Assembly: GCA_029532415.1 (NCBI GenBank) | Contig: JAQOTA010000031.1 | Span: 186,001 to 250,000, forward strand | Length of the DNA stretch: 64,000 nt | Reading direction: 5' to 3' | From: Marasmius tenuissimus | Lineage: Eukaryota > Basidiomycota > Agaricomycetes > Agaricales > Marasmiaceae | Shown: piece by piece, positions 10,984-22,219 of the stretch | Numbering within the stretch: position 1 is the first letter of the stretch | Layout of the letters: each line of letters starts with the position of its first letter | Notes under the pieces: generated by a model | What the model saw: only the letters and a program-made list of their open reading frames with translations | Told to the model about the DNA's origin: nothing | Database searches by the model: none | Made by a program: the position numbers and the translations under genes

Positions 10984-13900
10984 GAACCCATGAACAATGG
11001 ACCGCAGCTAAACACTGCGCAGAAAGACAACCCTATCCAAATTCAGGGGAAAGGGACTGTGTTCATCTCTCATTCTGTTGAAGGATCTGATGGTCGTATG
11101 GAGGAACACATTACGCGACTCTATCCTGTCTATTATGTTCCGCTTCTGTCAATTCGACTTCTCCCGCTTGGAGAATTCTTGCAAGGTGGTCTGCAAGTAC
11201 GCAGATCGTCTAGCAAATTGGCTTTTTATCAAAAGGGTCAACGCCAGTCTTTGGTATCGTATCCGCTCATGCCTGGTCAAACCATTTTTTGGGTTAGCTC
11301 GCAGAAAGCCTCTGCTCATAGCTTAATGGCCAAGTCAACAATGGATAAAGTTGACTACAAGGTTCTACACAGACGTTTCAGACATTGTTCAGACAAAGCT
11401 CTGGATAAAGCTCGGAAGCATACTAAGAACTTCCCGGAATTCGACCAAAAACCGAAGAAAACCCGGTTATGCCAAGGATGTGCAGAAGGAAAGATGCACT
11501 CCAGATCGTTCCCTGACTCCACTACCCGTGCCTCGAAACCTTTTGAGAAAATCCACTCCGACCTCAAACAATTCCCCACTGAATCGTACCACAAATACAA
11601 ATGGTATATGTCATTTGCTGATGACTGTACTTCACATGGCTGGACAATGCTCATGCAACGCAAATCTGACTCTGTCAAGATGCTCTGTGACTTTACTGCT
11701 ATGGTGAAGGTACAATTCGGTGTTGATATTAAGGAATGGATGTCCGATGGAGGGGGAGAGTACAAATCGGATGCCTTCGATGATGTACTAAAACAGCACG
11801 GAATCAAAATTCTGACCAGCATTCCATATATGCCGGAACAGAATGGTCGTGCAGAACAGTTCAATTGGACCATTGTCGAGAAAGCTCAAGCTCTTCGCTT
11901 TGATGCTTGTCTTCCACCTTCTTGGTGGGAATTCTGTGTGTTGCACGCTGTTGCACTTCACAATCGGACGCCGTCCCAGCGTTTACGTTGGTTGACCCCG
12001 CATGAGAAGTTGCATGGCAGTGCACCGGATGTTTCGGATCTTCGAGTCTTCGGATGTGCAGTGTATGTGTTTATTCCGGAAAAGCGTCGAGTTAACAAAT
12101 TATCTCCGCGTTCGGAACTGATGACCTTCATTGGTTTTCAGGAAGGCATGAAAGGATATGTCTTCATGAAGATGTCCAATAATACCATCTTCAAAAGCGC
12201 TACTGCTCTGTTCAATGAAAATTTGTTCCTGAAGTGTTCTGATAAGAAACCGCGTGGCTTTACCCCGGTGGGTGAAATCCCTGAAATACCGCCGGTATTG
12301 GGTGAAAATCCCAACTCCTCTTTGGATAGTGATGATGATTCGTCTGATGACGATCTATATCCTCCCGAAAACCTTCCAAAGCGATCGGAATCTCCTCATG
12401 ACGATGATGGAGATGGTCCTGTACCTCAGGGTGAACGTCAACATCCTGATCCTGATCCTCCGTTCCAGCCTCCCAGGCCACCTACACCAGTGGGTGGACA
12501 AGAGCAGACTCCGCTGCCAAGGCATTCAGGCAGGAAACGGACGGGTACTAAGCAACCTGATAACGTATTTGGTGAACAACGAGACCCAAATAATCCCTCG
12601 TGCATTGTGCGTGATATGGAGAAAAATTCTACATGGAGAGATGCCACGGGTGATAGAGAACCCATGGATCCACCTACTACTTGTAGGAGAGGCAGACCTA
12701 GAAAGGTTCCTGGGACTAATTGTGCCAGTCTGTCTACCATGTGTAACTCCAGGGGGAGTCAACCCGATAGCTTAGTGCAACAATTATCCCAGGAAGGGGG
12801 AGTAGGTTTTGTGATTTATCTGTTAAATCGGGCAGTTCCTGTTCACAACGGCCTCACCGATATGTCTAACGTTTGAGAGTGGACTCTCCGTGACATACTG
12901 AAGCTGCCAGCTGAGCAGCAGAGAGAATGGAAGGCCACTTGCCGCAATGAACTAGAGGCTCTTCGCAAGCGCAAGGTCTTCGAATTGGTTGACCTACCTA
13001 AAGGTCGCAAGGCTGTCAAGAATAGATGGGTGTTTGACATGAAGTCAGACGGTCGAAAGAAAGCTCGACTTGTTGCCAAGGGTTTCTCTCAGTTCGAAGG
13101 TGTTGACTTTGATGAGATCTTCTCACCAGTGGTACGGTTTGAAACTGTACGGATGATGCTCGCACTTGCAGCTCTCAAAAACTGGCACATTCAGGCATTG
13201 GATGTGAAGAACACCTTCCTTTATGGCGAACTTAAAGAAGAGATCTATATGGATCAACCTGAAGGTTTCAAGGTTAAGGGTCAGGAAGGCAAAGTCTATC
13301 GCCTTCGCCGTGCATTATATGGACTGAAGCAAGCCGCTCTTGAGTGGTGGCATGCCCTCAGCTCGTCCATGGAAGTAATGGGCTTCAAACGCTTAACTTC
13401 CAATGCAGGTCTCTTCATCTGCAAAGATCGTGAGACTGGTGAAGAATGTATCGCTTTGATCTATGTCAACGATGCATTATTCCTTGGACCCAACAAAGCC
13501 TTTGTCGAAAAGAAGAAAGCTAAGTTTATGGCTCGTTGGGAATGCCATGATCCTGGAGAAGTCAAAGAGTTCTTGTGCATGCGTATTCGCTGCAAAGGCC
13601 GTAAGATCCTTCTTGACCAGACTGAATACTTGAAGAAGGTCTTGAAGCGATTTGGCATGCAGAATGCAAAAGCAGCTGATACTCCTCTTCCTGCCGGCTA
13701 TATTCCACAACCCAACAAAGGTCCTGTTGATCTCAAACGTCGCGCTCAATATCAATCAGTGATTGGATCACTTCTGTATATCATGCTTGGCACTCGTCCA
13801 GATATTGCCTACGCTGTTACAAAGCTTTCTCAATTTTCTGCTAATCCATCGGAGGATCACCTGAAGAAGGCGCTTTATATTTGTCGCTATCTTGCAGAAA

Positions 13901-14416
13901 CTCCAGACTATGCATTGGTCTATGATGGAGCCTCTGACAGAGGTTTACTAGCATTCACTGATTCTGATTGGGCTGCTGATCCAATTAAGTGTCGGTCGAT
14001 CACGGGCTATTTCTTCAAATTGGCAGGTGGCATCTTCTGTTGGCAATCACGCGCCCAGAAGACTGTTGCGCTTTCATCCACTGAAGCTGAATACATGGCG
14101 CTATCCGACTGTAGTCGTCAGGCTGTGTGGATTCGACAGTTACTCTCTGAACTTGGGATTGATATGACTCCCGTACCCATGTGGAGATAATCAAGGCTCA
14201 ATTTTCATTGCCTCTAATCCAGTTCAAGAACGTCGCACCAAACACATTGATATTCGCTATCATTACATTCGCGAATGTGTTTCAGACTGCAAGGTCGGTC
14301 TTTTCTTTTTTGACGGTGCCTACAATCCTGCGGACATGTTTACCAAGAATTTGGGTCATGTCAAGTTCTCCGCTTTTAGAGAACATCTTGGACTTGAATT
14401 TTATTCGTCCGAATAG
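10984..14416 (+). pseudogene. copia Pol: integrase, reverse transcriptase, RNase H, broken
   Basis: Integrase: HHCC zinc finger (HRRF..., CQGCAEGK, about 11370-11490), then the catalytic core with Asp in HSDLK, Asp in SDGGGEY and Glu in NGRAEQ. A Pro/Asp-rich linker follows. Reverse transcriptase (RVT_2): RWVFDMK, ARLVAKGFSQ, LDVK, and YVND at 13462-13473 where the family has YVDD, so a catalytic Asp is Asn (codon 13468-13470). RNase H: TDSDW, STEAEYMAL, and after the last break KHIDIRYHYIRE. Breaks: TGA at 12874-12876 and an apparent 2-bp deletion near 14184; the final frame ends at 14416. Confidence 0.95.
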
Positions 14417-14446
14417 ACACTTCGTGCTCTACTTGTGCCGCACTTA

Positions 14447-14457
14447 GCGAGGGGGAG
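14447..14457 (+). other. Polypurine tract of copia element
   Basis: GCGAGGGGGAG immediately precedes the 3' LTR, as expected for the plus-strand primer. Confidence 0.85.
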
Positions 14458-14715
14458 TGTTGAATCCAGACTACCGGATATATGGACCGTTGTATTGGGC
14501 CGCATCTATGCTTCAATCATTTTACTATGATTTATGCTATTCCTAGACACTCCTGTTATAGTAGCTACAGCCACCTCTGTATAGTATATAAGTAGCTCTG
14601 TATCTACATGCAACACCAGTACTTTTACTACTCTCATTGCTGCCTCTAAGCCTATCTCCAGGTGAGCTAGTCTGTCCCATGCTGCCACTGCGTGGGCAGG
14701 ACCTCTGCCTCAACA
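14458..14715 (+). repeat. 3' LTR of copia element
   Basis: 258 bp, 7 mismatches to the 5' LTR. Three of the mismatches are CG to CA changes, matching decay of methylated CpG. Confidence 0.95.
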
Positions 14716-14946
14716 GGACTGAGAATGCGGGGCTTCCAAGTAAGGCATCTTCTCAGGTTATAGGTTCTTTGTGTCTGGTATAAACAAAGTCGGGCAACAA
14801 AAAAAAAGGGAAAACCGGTCTATGATTATGATAGTGGCTGTAACAGCATTTCTACCAAGTTAGGAACAAAGATCAAACTGAATGACAATACCATTTGAGG
14901 AAAGGCACCCGTCGTAGCGCTCGCCAAATTGACCATTGGGGGTTAA

Positions 14947-15402
14947 TGTTGAGCCAGCATAGTTAAAGTGCACAGTGGGTATAACAAAGTAAACCTCACA
15001 TGGGTAATACACAGAGTGTTCTTGTAGACTTAAGATGCTTGTGAAGAGGTGATAATCGAGTAGATTGTTCTAAGGCTTAAGGCCTTGGAATACCAGCCTT
15101 TATACACAAGTTTCTGTACATTTAAGAGTAATTACAATAGTATGAAACTACTACTAGAAGTAGGTATTTAGCCAATACTAATGAGTCTTTCATCCGTTGT
15201 GCCTTGCACTTTGGACTATGAGCATCATACTTGATGCAACTACATACGTAGTAGATATCTACAGTGTCATTTGTGAAGCAATAACTACATAGATACATTC
15301 TTGCATGAGAGCACAAGTGTTCCTAGAGGCGTAGCTCTATAAATAGTGTGACACGTAAACAACATGTCAATATGTATCACATGATATCCATCATGTTCAA
15401 CA
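14947..15402 (+). mobile_element. Solo LTR, family L2 (copy 2)
   Basis: 456 bp, TGTTGAGCC...TGTTCAACA, flanked by the perfect 5-bp duplication GTTAA (14942-14946; 15403-15407). Same family and orientation as 7621-8138, but shorter through internal deletions. Confidence 0.92.
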
Positions 15403-15749
15403 GTTAACTGGATTGACTGTCATCCAGTACCGTCTAAGGGCATACCTAGTTGATAATGCCAGCTACAGCAGCATAAAAAAGCGAGAGCTTTATTACGGAG
15501 GGTACTACAGTGCTGAGTGTATGGATAGGCAATTATTCTATGAATTTGGGGTGAGCTAGTGGCAGTACACTCGCACGGGAATTTTTCGGTCTGGAGAATT
15601 CGTCAGATCCAAGACTGCAGACCGAGTCCGAACAGGCTCTAACGGTGCTTCTGAATTTATGGTCTGAGGATAAATCATGATCCTACTTTGAGCCAAGCTT
15701 AGAGTTGCAACACTCATGAGCTACTCAATTGGGTCGGCCTCGACCGATA

Positions 15750-16090
15750 CACGAGCGCTCATTATACAAATTGTCCACCATCAGGTCTGCAGCGGCACAA
15801 TTTCAATGCATCCTGCACAGGCCAGTTCCACGTCGTGTCACCAACACTGATTACAAGACTGAATGCCTCCCTGTAGAGCTTCAACCTTTGAAGCCATTCA
15901 TTTGGCCATGGGCCCTTCTCAATTTGTTTGTTCGAGCTGTCACTCGTGCGACAGCGATATCGGCCTGGAGGACGTGTTCCTCGCGACAACCTCCCTCCGA
16001 GTACTTATGAAGGCGATATCGAGGCTCAGGTTGAGAGGTACTCCAATACAGGGGATGATGGGTTTCTCCCTTCATCTACTCCACGTCGAG
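15750..16090 (+). pseudogene. Family B relic (copy B10)
   Basis: Remains of a B gene on the plus strand. HYTNC at about 15758-15772 is the end of the exon 1 module; the hydrophobic block FIWPWALLNLFVRAVTRATAIS follows at about 15898-15963 in one frame. After a frameshift the tail continues with VPRDNLPPSTYEGDIEAQV and ends at a stop near 16089. Most of exon 1, including the NGNT segment, is missing. Confidence 0.65.
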
Positions 16091-16312
16091 CTGGTGAGAA
16101 TGTCTAGGGCTGGGAGCTTGATGTTGAATGTTGAACGCCGAGACCCCAGTAAGTGCTTGTGGTGATGAATAGGCAGCGAACGCTAACATTCTAAATGATA
16201 GGCACCTTTTTGTATATCTGTGCCATTCGTTGCTGTCACAAATCCACGGCATCTAGCGCCCGAAAAGATAAATGGCACAAATAGTCCGTCGGAAAATTAC
16301 CTATCATACTTA

Positions 16313-16468
16313 GGCCCCGTTCGGCTCGTCGGATAAGATAAGGATTTTCCGGCCAAAATATTGAAGTCCGTCAGAAGAATAAAATAATTATTTAGGCGCC
16401 CACAATCAGACAGGGAAATCAATGTTTTTTATTGTTATCCTATCTTATGCGACGAGCTGAACGGGGCC
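16313..16468. mobile_element. 156-bp MITE, PIF/Harbinger (Tourist-like)
   Basis: The inverted ends, GGCCCCGTTCGGCTCGTCG and its near-complement, extend about 33 bp with a few mismatches. The flanking TTA duplication (16310-16312; 16469-16471) is the hallmark of PIF/Harbinger insertions. No coding capacity. Confidence 0.88.
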
Positions 16469-16489
16469 TTATTCTCTTTCATTTAGGTA

Positions 16490-16755
16490 CTGTACCATTT
16501 CAAGATATTCGTCAGGGGGTGTGACCTGTGACCAAAAGTTTCACTTTTTGGTTTCGACAGAAAGGTCGGTCCGCCGTGACAGACCGGAAATTTTTCCGAA
16601 ATTCATCGTTTTTGGGCAATTTCTGGGCCAAATTTGGGTCTGAACCTTGGAAAATTTTCGACAGTCAGACCTGGGACGCGTGACAGGGTGTGACATTTCA
16701 CCATTTTTGGGTCCCCTGTGACGCGTGACCTGACGATCATCTCGAAATGGTACAG
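16490..16755. mobile_element. 266-bp MITE, family M266 (copy 1)
   Basis: Ends CTGTACCATTTC/GAAATGGTACAG, flanked by TA on both sides (16488-16489; 16756-16757), suggesting a Tc1/mariner-type mechanism. A second copy of exactly the same length lies at 60842-61107. The interior is rich in GTGACCTGTGACC-type motifs. Confidence 0.88.
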
Positions 16756-16757
16756 TA

Positions 16758-17411
16758 GATATGATTCGTTTCCTGGTCTGATCAATCCTTTGCCGGGTCT
16801 AACGGGAAGTCATCCGGTGTATGATTAGCATTAGTGCAATCACTACAATCAGATGACTTTGTGGCAGTTTACTTGGTGATCAACGGCTCTGCAGCCTATA
16901 AGACGCCAGCGACTACTAGAAGCCACAATCGCCAAGGGAATTGTAGATCCTCCATGAATGCTTGAAGTCGGGTAGCCGACAAACGGTATGTGATTCTCGT
17001 GTTTTCTTTGTTTGTATGCATAATGCCAGTAGTTAAGGATTGATTTTGTCCAGGATGAGCTGGTGTGCAGCCGGATATGGGGAGGGGGGTATGGCTATTT
17101 GACATACTTTCGGGTTTCGTCAAACTCCTCTTCGCGTCCTAGAGTACGGACTGGGGAGAACTCTGAGTTATGACAGGTCTTCCTGGGCTCCTATCAACCG
17201 GACTAGTCAACGAGTGTATTTATTATTGGGCTCTTCTTTTCACTGTACTCTTTCAGACTCCCATAGAGTACGGGAAGATTGCCGGTCATGAAATCCCGTT
17301 CCCGATTACCAGATAACTCGAGTAATACCATCTCCTTCCAGACACCACACTGACCTTGATCATTTGTGGACAGAATCATTGTGCTACATCATACGCAGGT
17401 CCAGTTTCTCA
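16758..17411. other. Intergenic, nothing recognised
   Basis: No coding or RNA gene identified. Confidence 0.4.
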
Positions 17412-17528
17412 GGCGTACATCGAAGCTGCGGTAATTGCGACAGATTAGATTCTCCGTGGTCACAGGCCGGTTTATTGTTCTAATCCTTCTTGACTCCGGA
17501 GGGCGCAGGCTAAACTTCTGCTGGCGTC
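17412..17528 (+). pseudogene. tRNA-Ser relic
   Basis: GCGACAGATTAGA (anticodon arm) near 17437 and GGGCGCAGG ... CTGCTGGCGTC (T arm and acceptor) at about 17501-17528 match the tRNA-Ser genes elsewhere in the window, but the D arm and T loop are degraded. It lies about 130 bp upstream of the A1 upstream block. Confidence 0.6.
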
Positions 17529-17660
17529 ACATTTGACGGTGAATGTGCATTGCGGAGGTTTCGGGATGATAGAAACTAAGTACACAATCCCAGTGCTCGA
17601 GACCGTGAGTGATCCTGAGTACCATCAAAAGTAGCGCTGGCCGGGAAGCCTATTGGGGAC

Positions 17661-17740
17661 GTAAATCCCACGGTACGGAACTTCTCCGTTGATGGAGTAC
17701 ACGAGGCGACGACGCTGTTGAATCGTAACCACCACTACCA
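17661..17740 (+). promoter_or_regulatory. Conserved upstream block of family A (copy 1)
   Basis: Contains TCCCACGGTAC and GAGGCGACGACGCTGTTGA followed by AACCACCAC. The same block precedes the A copies at 25.3, 30.3, 44.1 and 50.5 kb at a similar distance. A core promoter role is inferred. Confidence 0.5.
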
Positions 17741-17857
17741 CCAGGACACTGCGACCACCTTTTCCCCCTTTCCTCAGGTTGATACCGAGATACCACGACT
17801 GAGCCTACCACTGTCATAAATCCACAGCAAGTTATATGAGCTACGATAAGGAGAGAG

Positions 17858-19060
17858 ATGCCGCATAAGCGGGCGAAGAGGTCCGTTAGGGAGCAGAAGA
17901 AGGCTGAGAGGTGTGTCCTACTATTAGTTTTCATTTTTCTTCGAGTTCTTTATCTCATTCCCTGCCTTGTTTATCTGTATTCTGCTCTTTTTTGCCCTAC
18001 ACGTTAGCTTATACAACAGAGAAGTGACACGTTTCGTGTTTCTCGTAGGGACACAACCCCTGAAAATGACAACAATTAAGTGAAAATCTGGAGGAGGACA
18101 TGACTCCTATGCCTGTCACTCGAGTATTGGGTGCACTCAAGGTTTGGGATGAGTATAGGAAGCTGAAAACGGAGGATGAGAATGGCGACGAGGATACTGG
18201 TGGGAACGGCGATGGGAGGCAAGGAAAAAGACGGAGAAAGACGAGCGAAGGGTGCTGGAGACGCAGAAGGGAGAAGAGAGCTATAAGAGGAATATTTGCT
18301 TGAGAATTGTTGGAACGTTATAACAAGTGCGTTTGGGGACTTTTTTCTTTGGGTTTGCGGTACTGATGATCTACACACAAGTCAAGCAGAACATGGGTTC
18401 GTTCATTCAGTCGTTTAGCACGCAGTAAAAGGTCGCGGACGGCTACTAGGAGTGCGAAGAATTGGGATGCGGTTGAGAAGGCGACGGAATAAAAGGGAAA
18501 CCGGCGAATGGAACCGAAGACAACGATAGTCCCCATCCATAGCCGATAAACACGTACTAGAAGCCCAAGAGCTTCAAATGCTATCGGGTTACGTGAATCA
18601 GAGAAATACTTGGGTCTTGCAAGTGGTGGGGTTGGGAGAGGCAGGAGGAAGGAAAGAAGGGAAGAAGCGGAAAAGGACGAAGGCGAAGGGTGCTGGAGAC
18701 GAAGCAGTAGAGAAAAGAGGGGCGGGAGGAGTATTACCTCGACAATCATTGGAGCATTGTAATAAGTGCGTCCCACAACTTTCTCTTTCGGGTTTGCGAT
18801 ACTGATGGACATGATCTGTGGAATAGAACATGCGTTAAGAATGTCCTTGGCGGTTGCTGGGAGTACGAAGAAGCAGGATGAGATGAACAAGGCGACGAAG
18901 AAAGGGAAAATGGCGAAGAAAACCGAAGATGCCGACGATTCGGAACCTGTTGGTATTTGCACCGAAAGGAATAGATAACATTGTGCGGGCACCGCTGGAG
19001 ATGCCTGGGAGAAGGTGTTGGGTCGTACGGGTGGTGGGGTTGGGAAGAGCGGAGAAGTAA
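17858..19060 (+). pseudogene. CCDC137-like family A pseudogene (copy A1)
   Basis: Exon 1 is intact in sequence (MPHKRAKRSVRE, then a donor). The second exon is degenerate and carries stops. The region corresponding to exons 2-3 is present twice in tandem (about 18130-18560 and 18600-19060), each with KxRKKT-like and AVARSAKK-like remnants, so the copy suffered an internal duplication of about 480 bp. It retains intron-like sequences, excluding a retrocopy. Long open frames on the opposite strand here are antisense shadows of the Lys/Arg/Glu-rich coding sequence. Confidence 0.8.
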
Positions 19061-20918
19061 AGTCTCACGCTGGATGTGGTGTTTCTCTGGCGCCTTCGGC
19101 GGTCGGTAGATTATTCGGATCCAATTCCCCTTTACGCGTCACCTTCTTTTGCGCTGATCCTAGGCACGTTGATACCATCCGTTACGCCATCCTTCAGTCT
19201 TTGGCTTTCCGAGTCCCCGATCGTTCTAAACACTATCCCCTTCTTCGACATGTCGAAACCCATAGGTCGGAGCTGGTTGCAGCATTATTCACCCAATCGG
19301 CTTTTTACACTCGTAGGGCGTAACCTGTTGTCGAATTTTGCCGGGTTGAACACTGAACACTGAATGTAGCTTTGAGGTTATCAGCCGCTTCGTGACGACC
19401 ATCTGGGGTTATATTTATTGCAGCGCTTGAGGACAACAGTCGGAGGGAAAATCTGGACCCACTTTGGACCTCAATGGACCTACACCCGCCTACTGTGCCT
19501 GTTCTATTTAAATTTGAGATCTTTAGATCTCGGAGATTCGGCACCGCCGACCGTCGTCACGTGGGAGATTTTACTTGAAGTTCCATCAGTCAACGGTTGC
19601 GTTCACTAACCAAGCCTCTTGGCGTTCCTCAAATCAGAACCTCCGGTACCAAGCGGCTAATTCTATCGCTGTAATGCGGCTTTTGACCTTAACGCACTCA
19701 AGATCCTAAATTTGAATCTCCGATAGAGCAGAACTACCGGTTACCGGTTACTGTGTATCAAGACACTCGTTGATAGATGAGGAAGAGACAAAGGAATCAT
19801 AGGGCGCGGTAGGACCTAAAGCCATCGGAAGTTGGAACGAGCAAGGGAAGGAAGCAGATGGACTGATTCATAGAAATATCCATCTGAAAGTCCGTCAAGT
19901 ATAGAGTGCGGAGAGACTTCCGCTAGTTACGGTTCTGGCCAACAATGCACAATGCATTGTTTACCGGCCATTCATTCCGGCGTAGGCGCCTCAAAGCTCG
20001 ACTGGAGACAAATTCTCGCTACTGCTTAGCGAAGGCCACTCGTTGTAGTTCTCCTGGACCAAACTGAACGCCATGCCTTCTACCTCTCCCACTTGACACC
20101 CAAAGAATCCCAAAATTCGCGATTCGATATACCACCCGGGGCCTCGATTTATAAACGCTTGGCGCCCTCAAATATTGACTCTCAACTACATGTGCAGCTC
20201 TAAGAGAGCTGGCTGTGATGCGTGCCATACAAGATCGTCCGGTGAACGTGGTTGGGAAGGCTGTGTCTGGAGACTTAGAATGAAGACCACTATGCTTCCG
20301 TCCACTTTATTCTGACACGAAGCGCCCATTTTGCTATAATTGAGATGGATATGGTTGATTTCTGTCTCCATTTTCGAATATTCGTTGTCTTCCAATGTTC
20401 CTACATGCGCATATACAACGCGATCTTACGCTGCTTGTGTCCACCTATTATGTTTCGCGTGTATTGGTCATATCTTCTTCGGCGGGTTCTGAACGGGTTC
20501 TACTCATTTCGTTACTGCCGAAACATGGGTTTGTTTCGTGTTGGGCTGTAAGAAGACGGAACACTGGGTCCTACACGCGTCAAGGTCAAATAATTTTCAG
20601 GTCCTCGATCTGAACATCCACATCTCATGTACACCTAGAGTTGGATTATCCCGGTACTCTACGACGTAAGCAGTGTTGATTCTAGTCTAGCGTTTGGGAG
20701 TCGACGATCTATTTCCTAAATTACCAGAGATTAATAGGACTGGTGTACATGGTAGAGCTGAATTTCGGGATTTCATACCCTGACATTTTCTATTGGCCTC
20801 GAATCTAAATCGAAGAGGGAAGGACACCATTAGGGTAAGAGATAAAGTAGGACGGAGGCCCTTGTGCTGAAATGTCAGTATGTTTGAATGGTGCAGTACC
20901 ACAAAAACTCACTTCTGT
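19061..20918. repeat. 3' flank of A1, duplicated at ~26.3-27.6 kb
   Basis: Blocks here recur in the same order and orientation after A2: the GGATCCAATTCCC block near 19120 (26330), CACTTTGGAC..ATGGACCTACA near 19470 (26910), CCGCCGACCGTCGTCA near 19545 (26995) and AGAGAGCTGGCTGTGAT near 20203 (27580). No gene of its own was identified. Confidence 0.7.
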
Positions 20919-21502
20919 TCATTGTGAGGCCAACTCGTGTAGATGGCGAGATACATCATCCACGTTTGAATGCGTGGTAATCTGGGCCTCGATGTCGTTT
21001 TCGGCACTAAGTGCGAGAGCATCACGAGGAGCACGTTTCCCAATTGCCGCTTGAATGATATTTCGGAGGAACGAGTTGATGAGTGCCCATGGCCGGTGAA
21101 AAACCCAACCAGAACGTAGCTGAAAGCAATTGTTTTAGGCTCATACCAAACGGCCACATGGCGATAGCTGCGCGTTGAACCAACCTCGGAGTCTTGCATG
21201 CGATGGGGTGAAGTTGCATTCTCACCAAAGCTATTTGAACTGGCAGTATGGTTACTGGCGTGAGGTTCCTGAATTAGGGCTGGGGTACCGGTGTAGATGG
21301 TACATCCGTTATAGATTGTGGAGTTTTCGTAAACATGCTGGCACTGATAATTACGGATCGATGTGGAAGGGGTAAAAGATTGTGTGTTTCCGTTGACTGT
21401 GTGGCTGAACGGATTTTGATTCGTGTTCGTGGTTGGACCACTGTAGACACTGCGAGTATCATTGATCGCAGCGTCTCCGAAGGAGCCCGTTCCGGACGGC
21501 AT
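20919..21502 (-). CDS. Family B protein, two exons (copy B2)
   Basis: Function unknown. Model: complement(join(20919..21119, 21185..21502)), about 172 aa, 65-nt intron (GTTGGT...TTTCAG), phase 0. The exon 1 signature is clear: TNQNPFSHTVNGNT, STSIRNYQCQHV, YNGCTIYTG. Exon 2 reads LRSGWVFHRPWALINSFLRNII then KRAPRDAL and a tail containing ENDIEAQI, which is shared with copies B4, B10 and B11. The start Met at 21502 (MPSGTGSFG) matches the MPS/MSx starts of other members. No break was seen. Confidence 0.72.
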
Positions 21503-21704
21503 TCAGAGTTCTGGAGCTTGTTGACGAGCGACAAGAGAGGGGGTCACATAAATCCAGGATAGAAACTTCGTTCGGTTCTTATACAACAAGACTACCAGTC
21601 AATAGCTCGACGGAATAGTTTCTCCAACTTAATGGCCGAAGTCAAGAGTCAACAAATGTATACGGTTTCTCCGATCGCGGACCGCACCATCGGAGATCAT
21701 AATA

Positions 21705-21819
21705 GAGAGTTTGCGCAAAAGCCATCGCTGGCAAAATGACGTCATTTTCTCACCATATATGGCGAAAGTTTCCCTTTTGAAAGCCAGCACTGGTGCTGAT
21801 GGCTTTTGCGCAAACTCTC
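21705..21819. mobile_element. 115-bp MITE
   Basis: Perfect 22-bp inverted ends (GAGAGTTTGCGCAAAAGCCA...), flanked by TA (21703-21704; 21820-21821). Short interior without coding capacity. It lies about 200 bp upstream of B2. Confidence 0.87.
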
Positions 21820-21821
21820 TA

Positions 21822-22219
21822 ATCTCGGCTAATAGGGGCTCATCCTCGCTAATCGGGCTAATGGGAGATCATAAGGGACAATCGGCATCCAAAAGGCCAT
21901 TGGGATCCACTAGATACGTGTGAGGCAGAGTCACCGGGACCGACATCATTGTCCATCGTATTCGACGATTTCTTGTGCACATTACGTCCCTCGGTCAAGC
22001 AAAACTCCGGGGTGACTCTGAGATGACCTTACAGTACATTCCACCAGTAAAATTGCAAAAAGGAGACAATGCTTCTGATGAGAGCTTCATCTTCATCCTC
22101 GGTTCTCTTAAGCACCTTGCCCTAATATAGTAAAGGGCCTTTATAAGGCGTTATAAGCCATGAATCAAAGTCTCCGACATCGGTGAACATATCATATGCT
22201 GCTAAACTATTTGGAAACA
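21822..22219. other. Intergenic, nothing recognised
   Basis: No gene or RNA. A TAAGGCGTTATAAGCCA stretch near 22146 faintly recalls the tRNA-Ser 5' end but cannot be supported. Confidence 0.4.

Larger units (their letters stand above)
8634..14715 (+). mobile_element. Ty1/copia LTR retrotransposon, full length but inactive
   Basis: A 6082-bp element bounded by two 258-bp LTRs and flanked by a perfect 5-bp target duplication GGACT (8629-8633; 14716-14720). The order gag, protease, integrase, reverse transcriptase, RNase H (integrase before RT) is diagnostic of Ty1/copia. The LTRs differ at 7 of 258 positions, so insertion was fairly recent. The coding region has three in-frame stops, two small deletions and a changed RT catalytic residue, so this copy cannot move on its own. 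Confidence 0.97.

Noticed and set aside
11355..11873. 172-aa minus-strand frame within copia integrase
   Set aside because: Antisense shadow of the integrase core.
18318..18992. Long minus-strand open frame (224 aa) opposite A1
   Set aside because: Ser/Pro/Leu-rich antisense of the Lys/Glu/Arg-rich family A exons; the same antisense frame appears opposite A2 (25560-26147) and follows the decay of A.
22140..22200. TAAGGCGTTATAAGCC similar to the tRNA-Ser 5' end
   Set aside because: Similarity stops after ~16 bases and no other arm follows.
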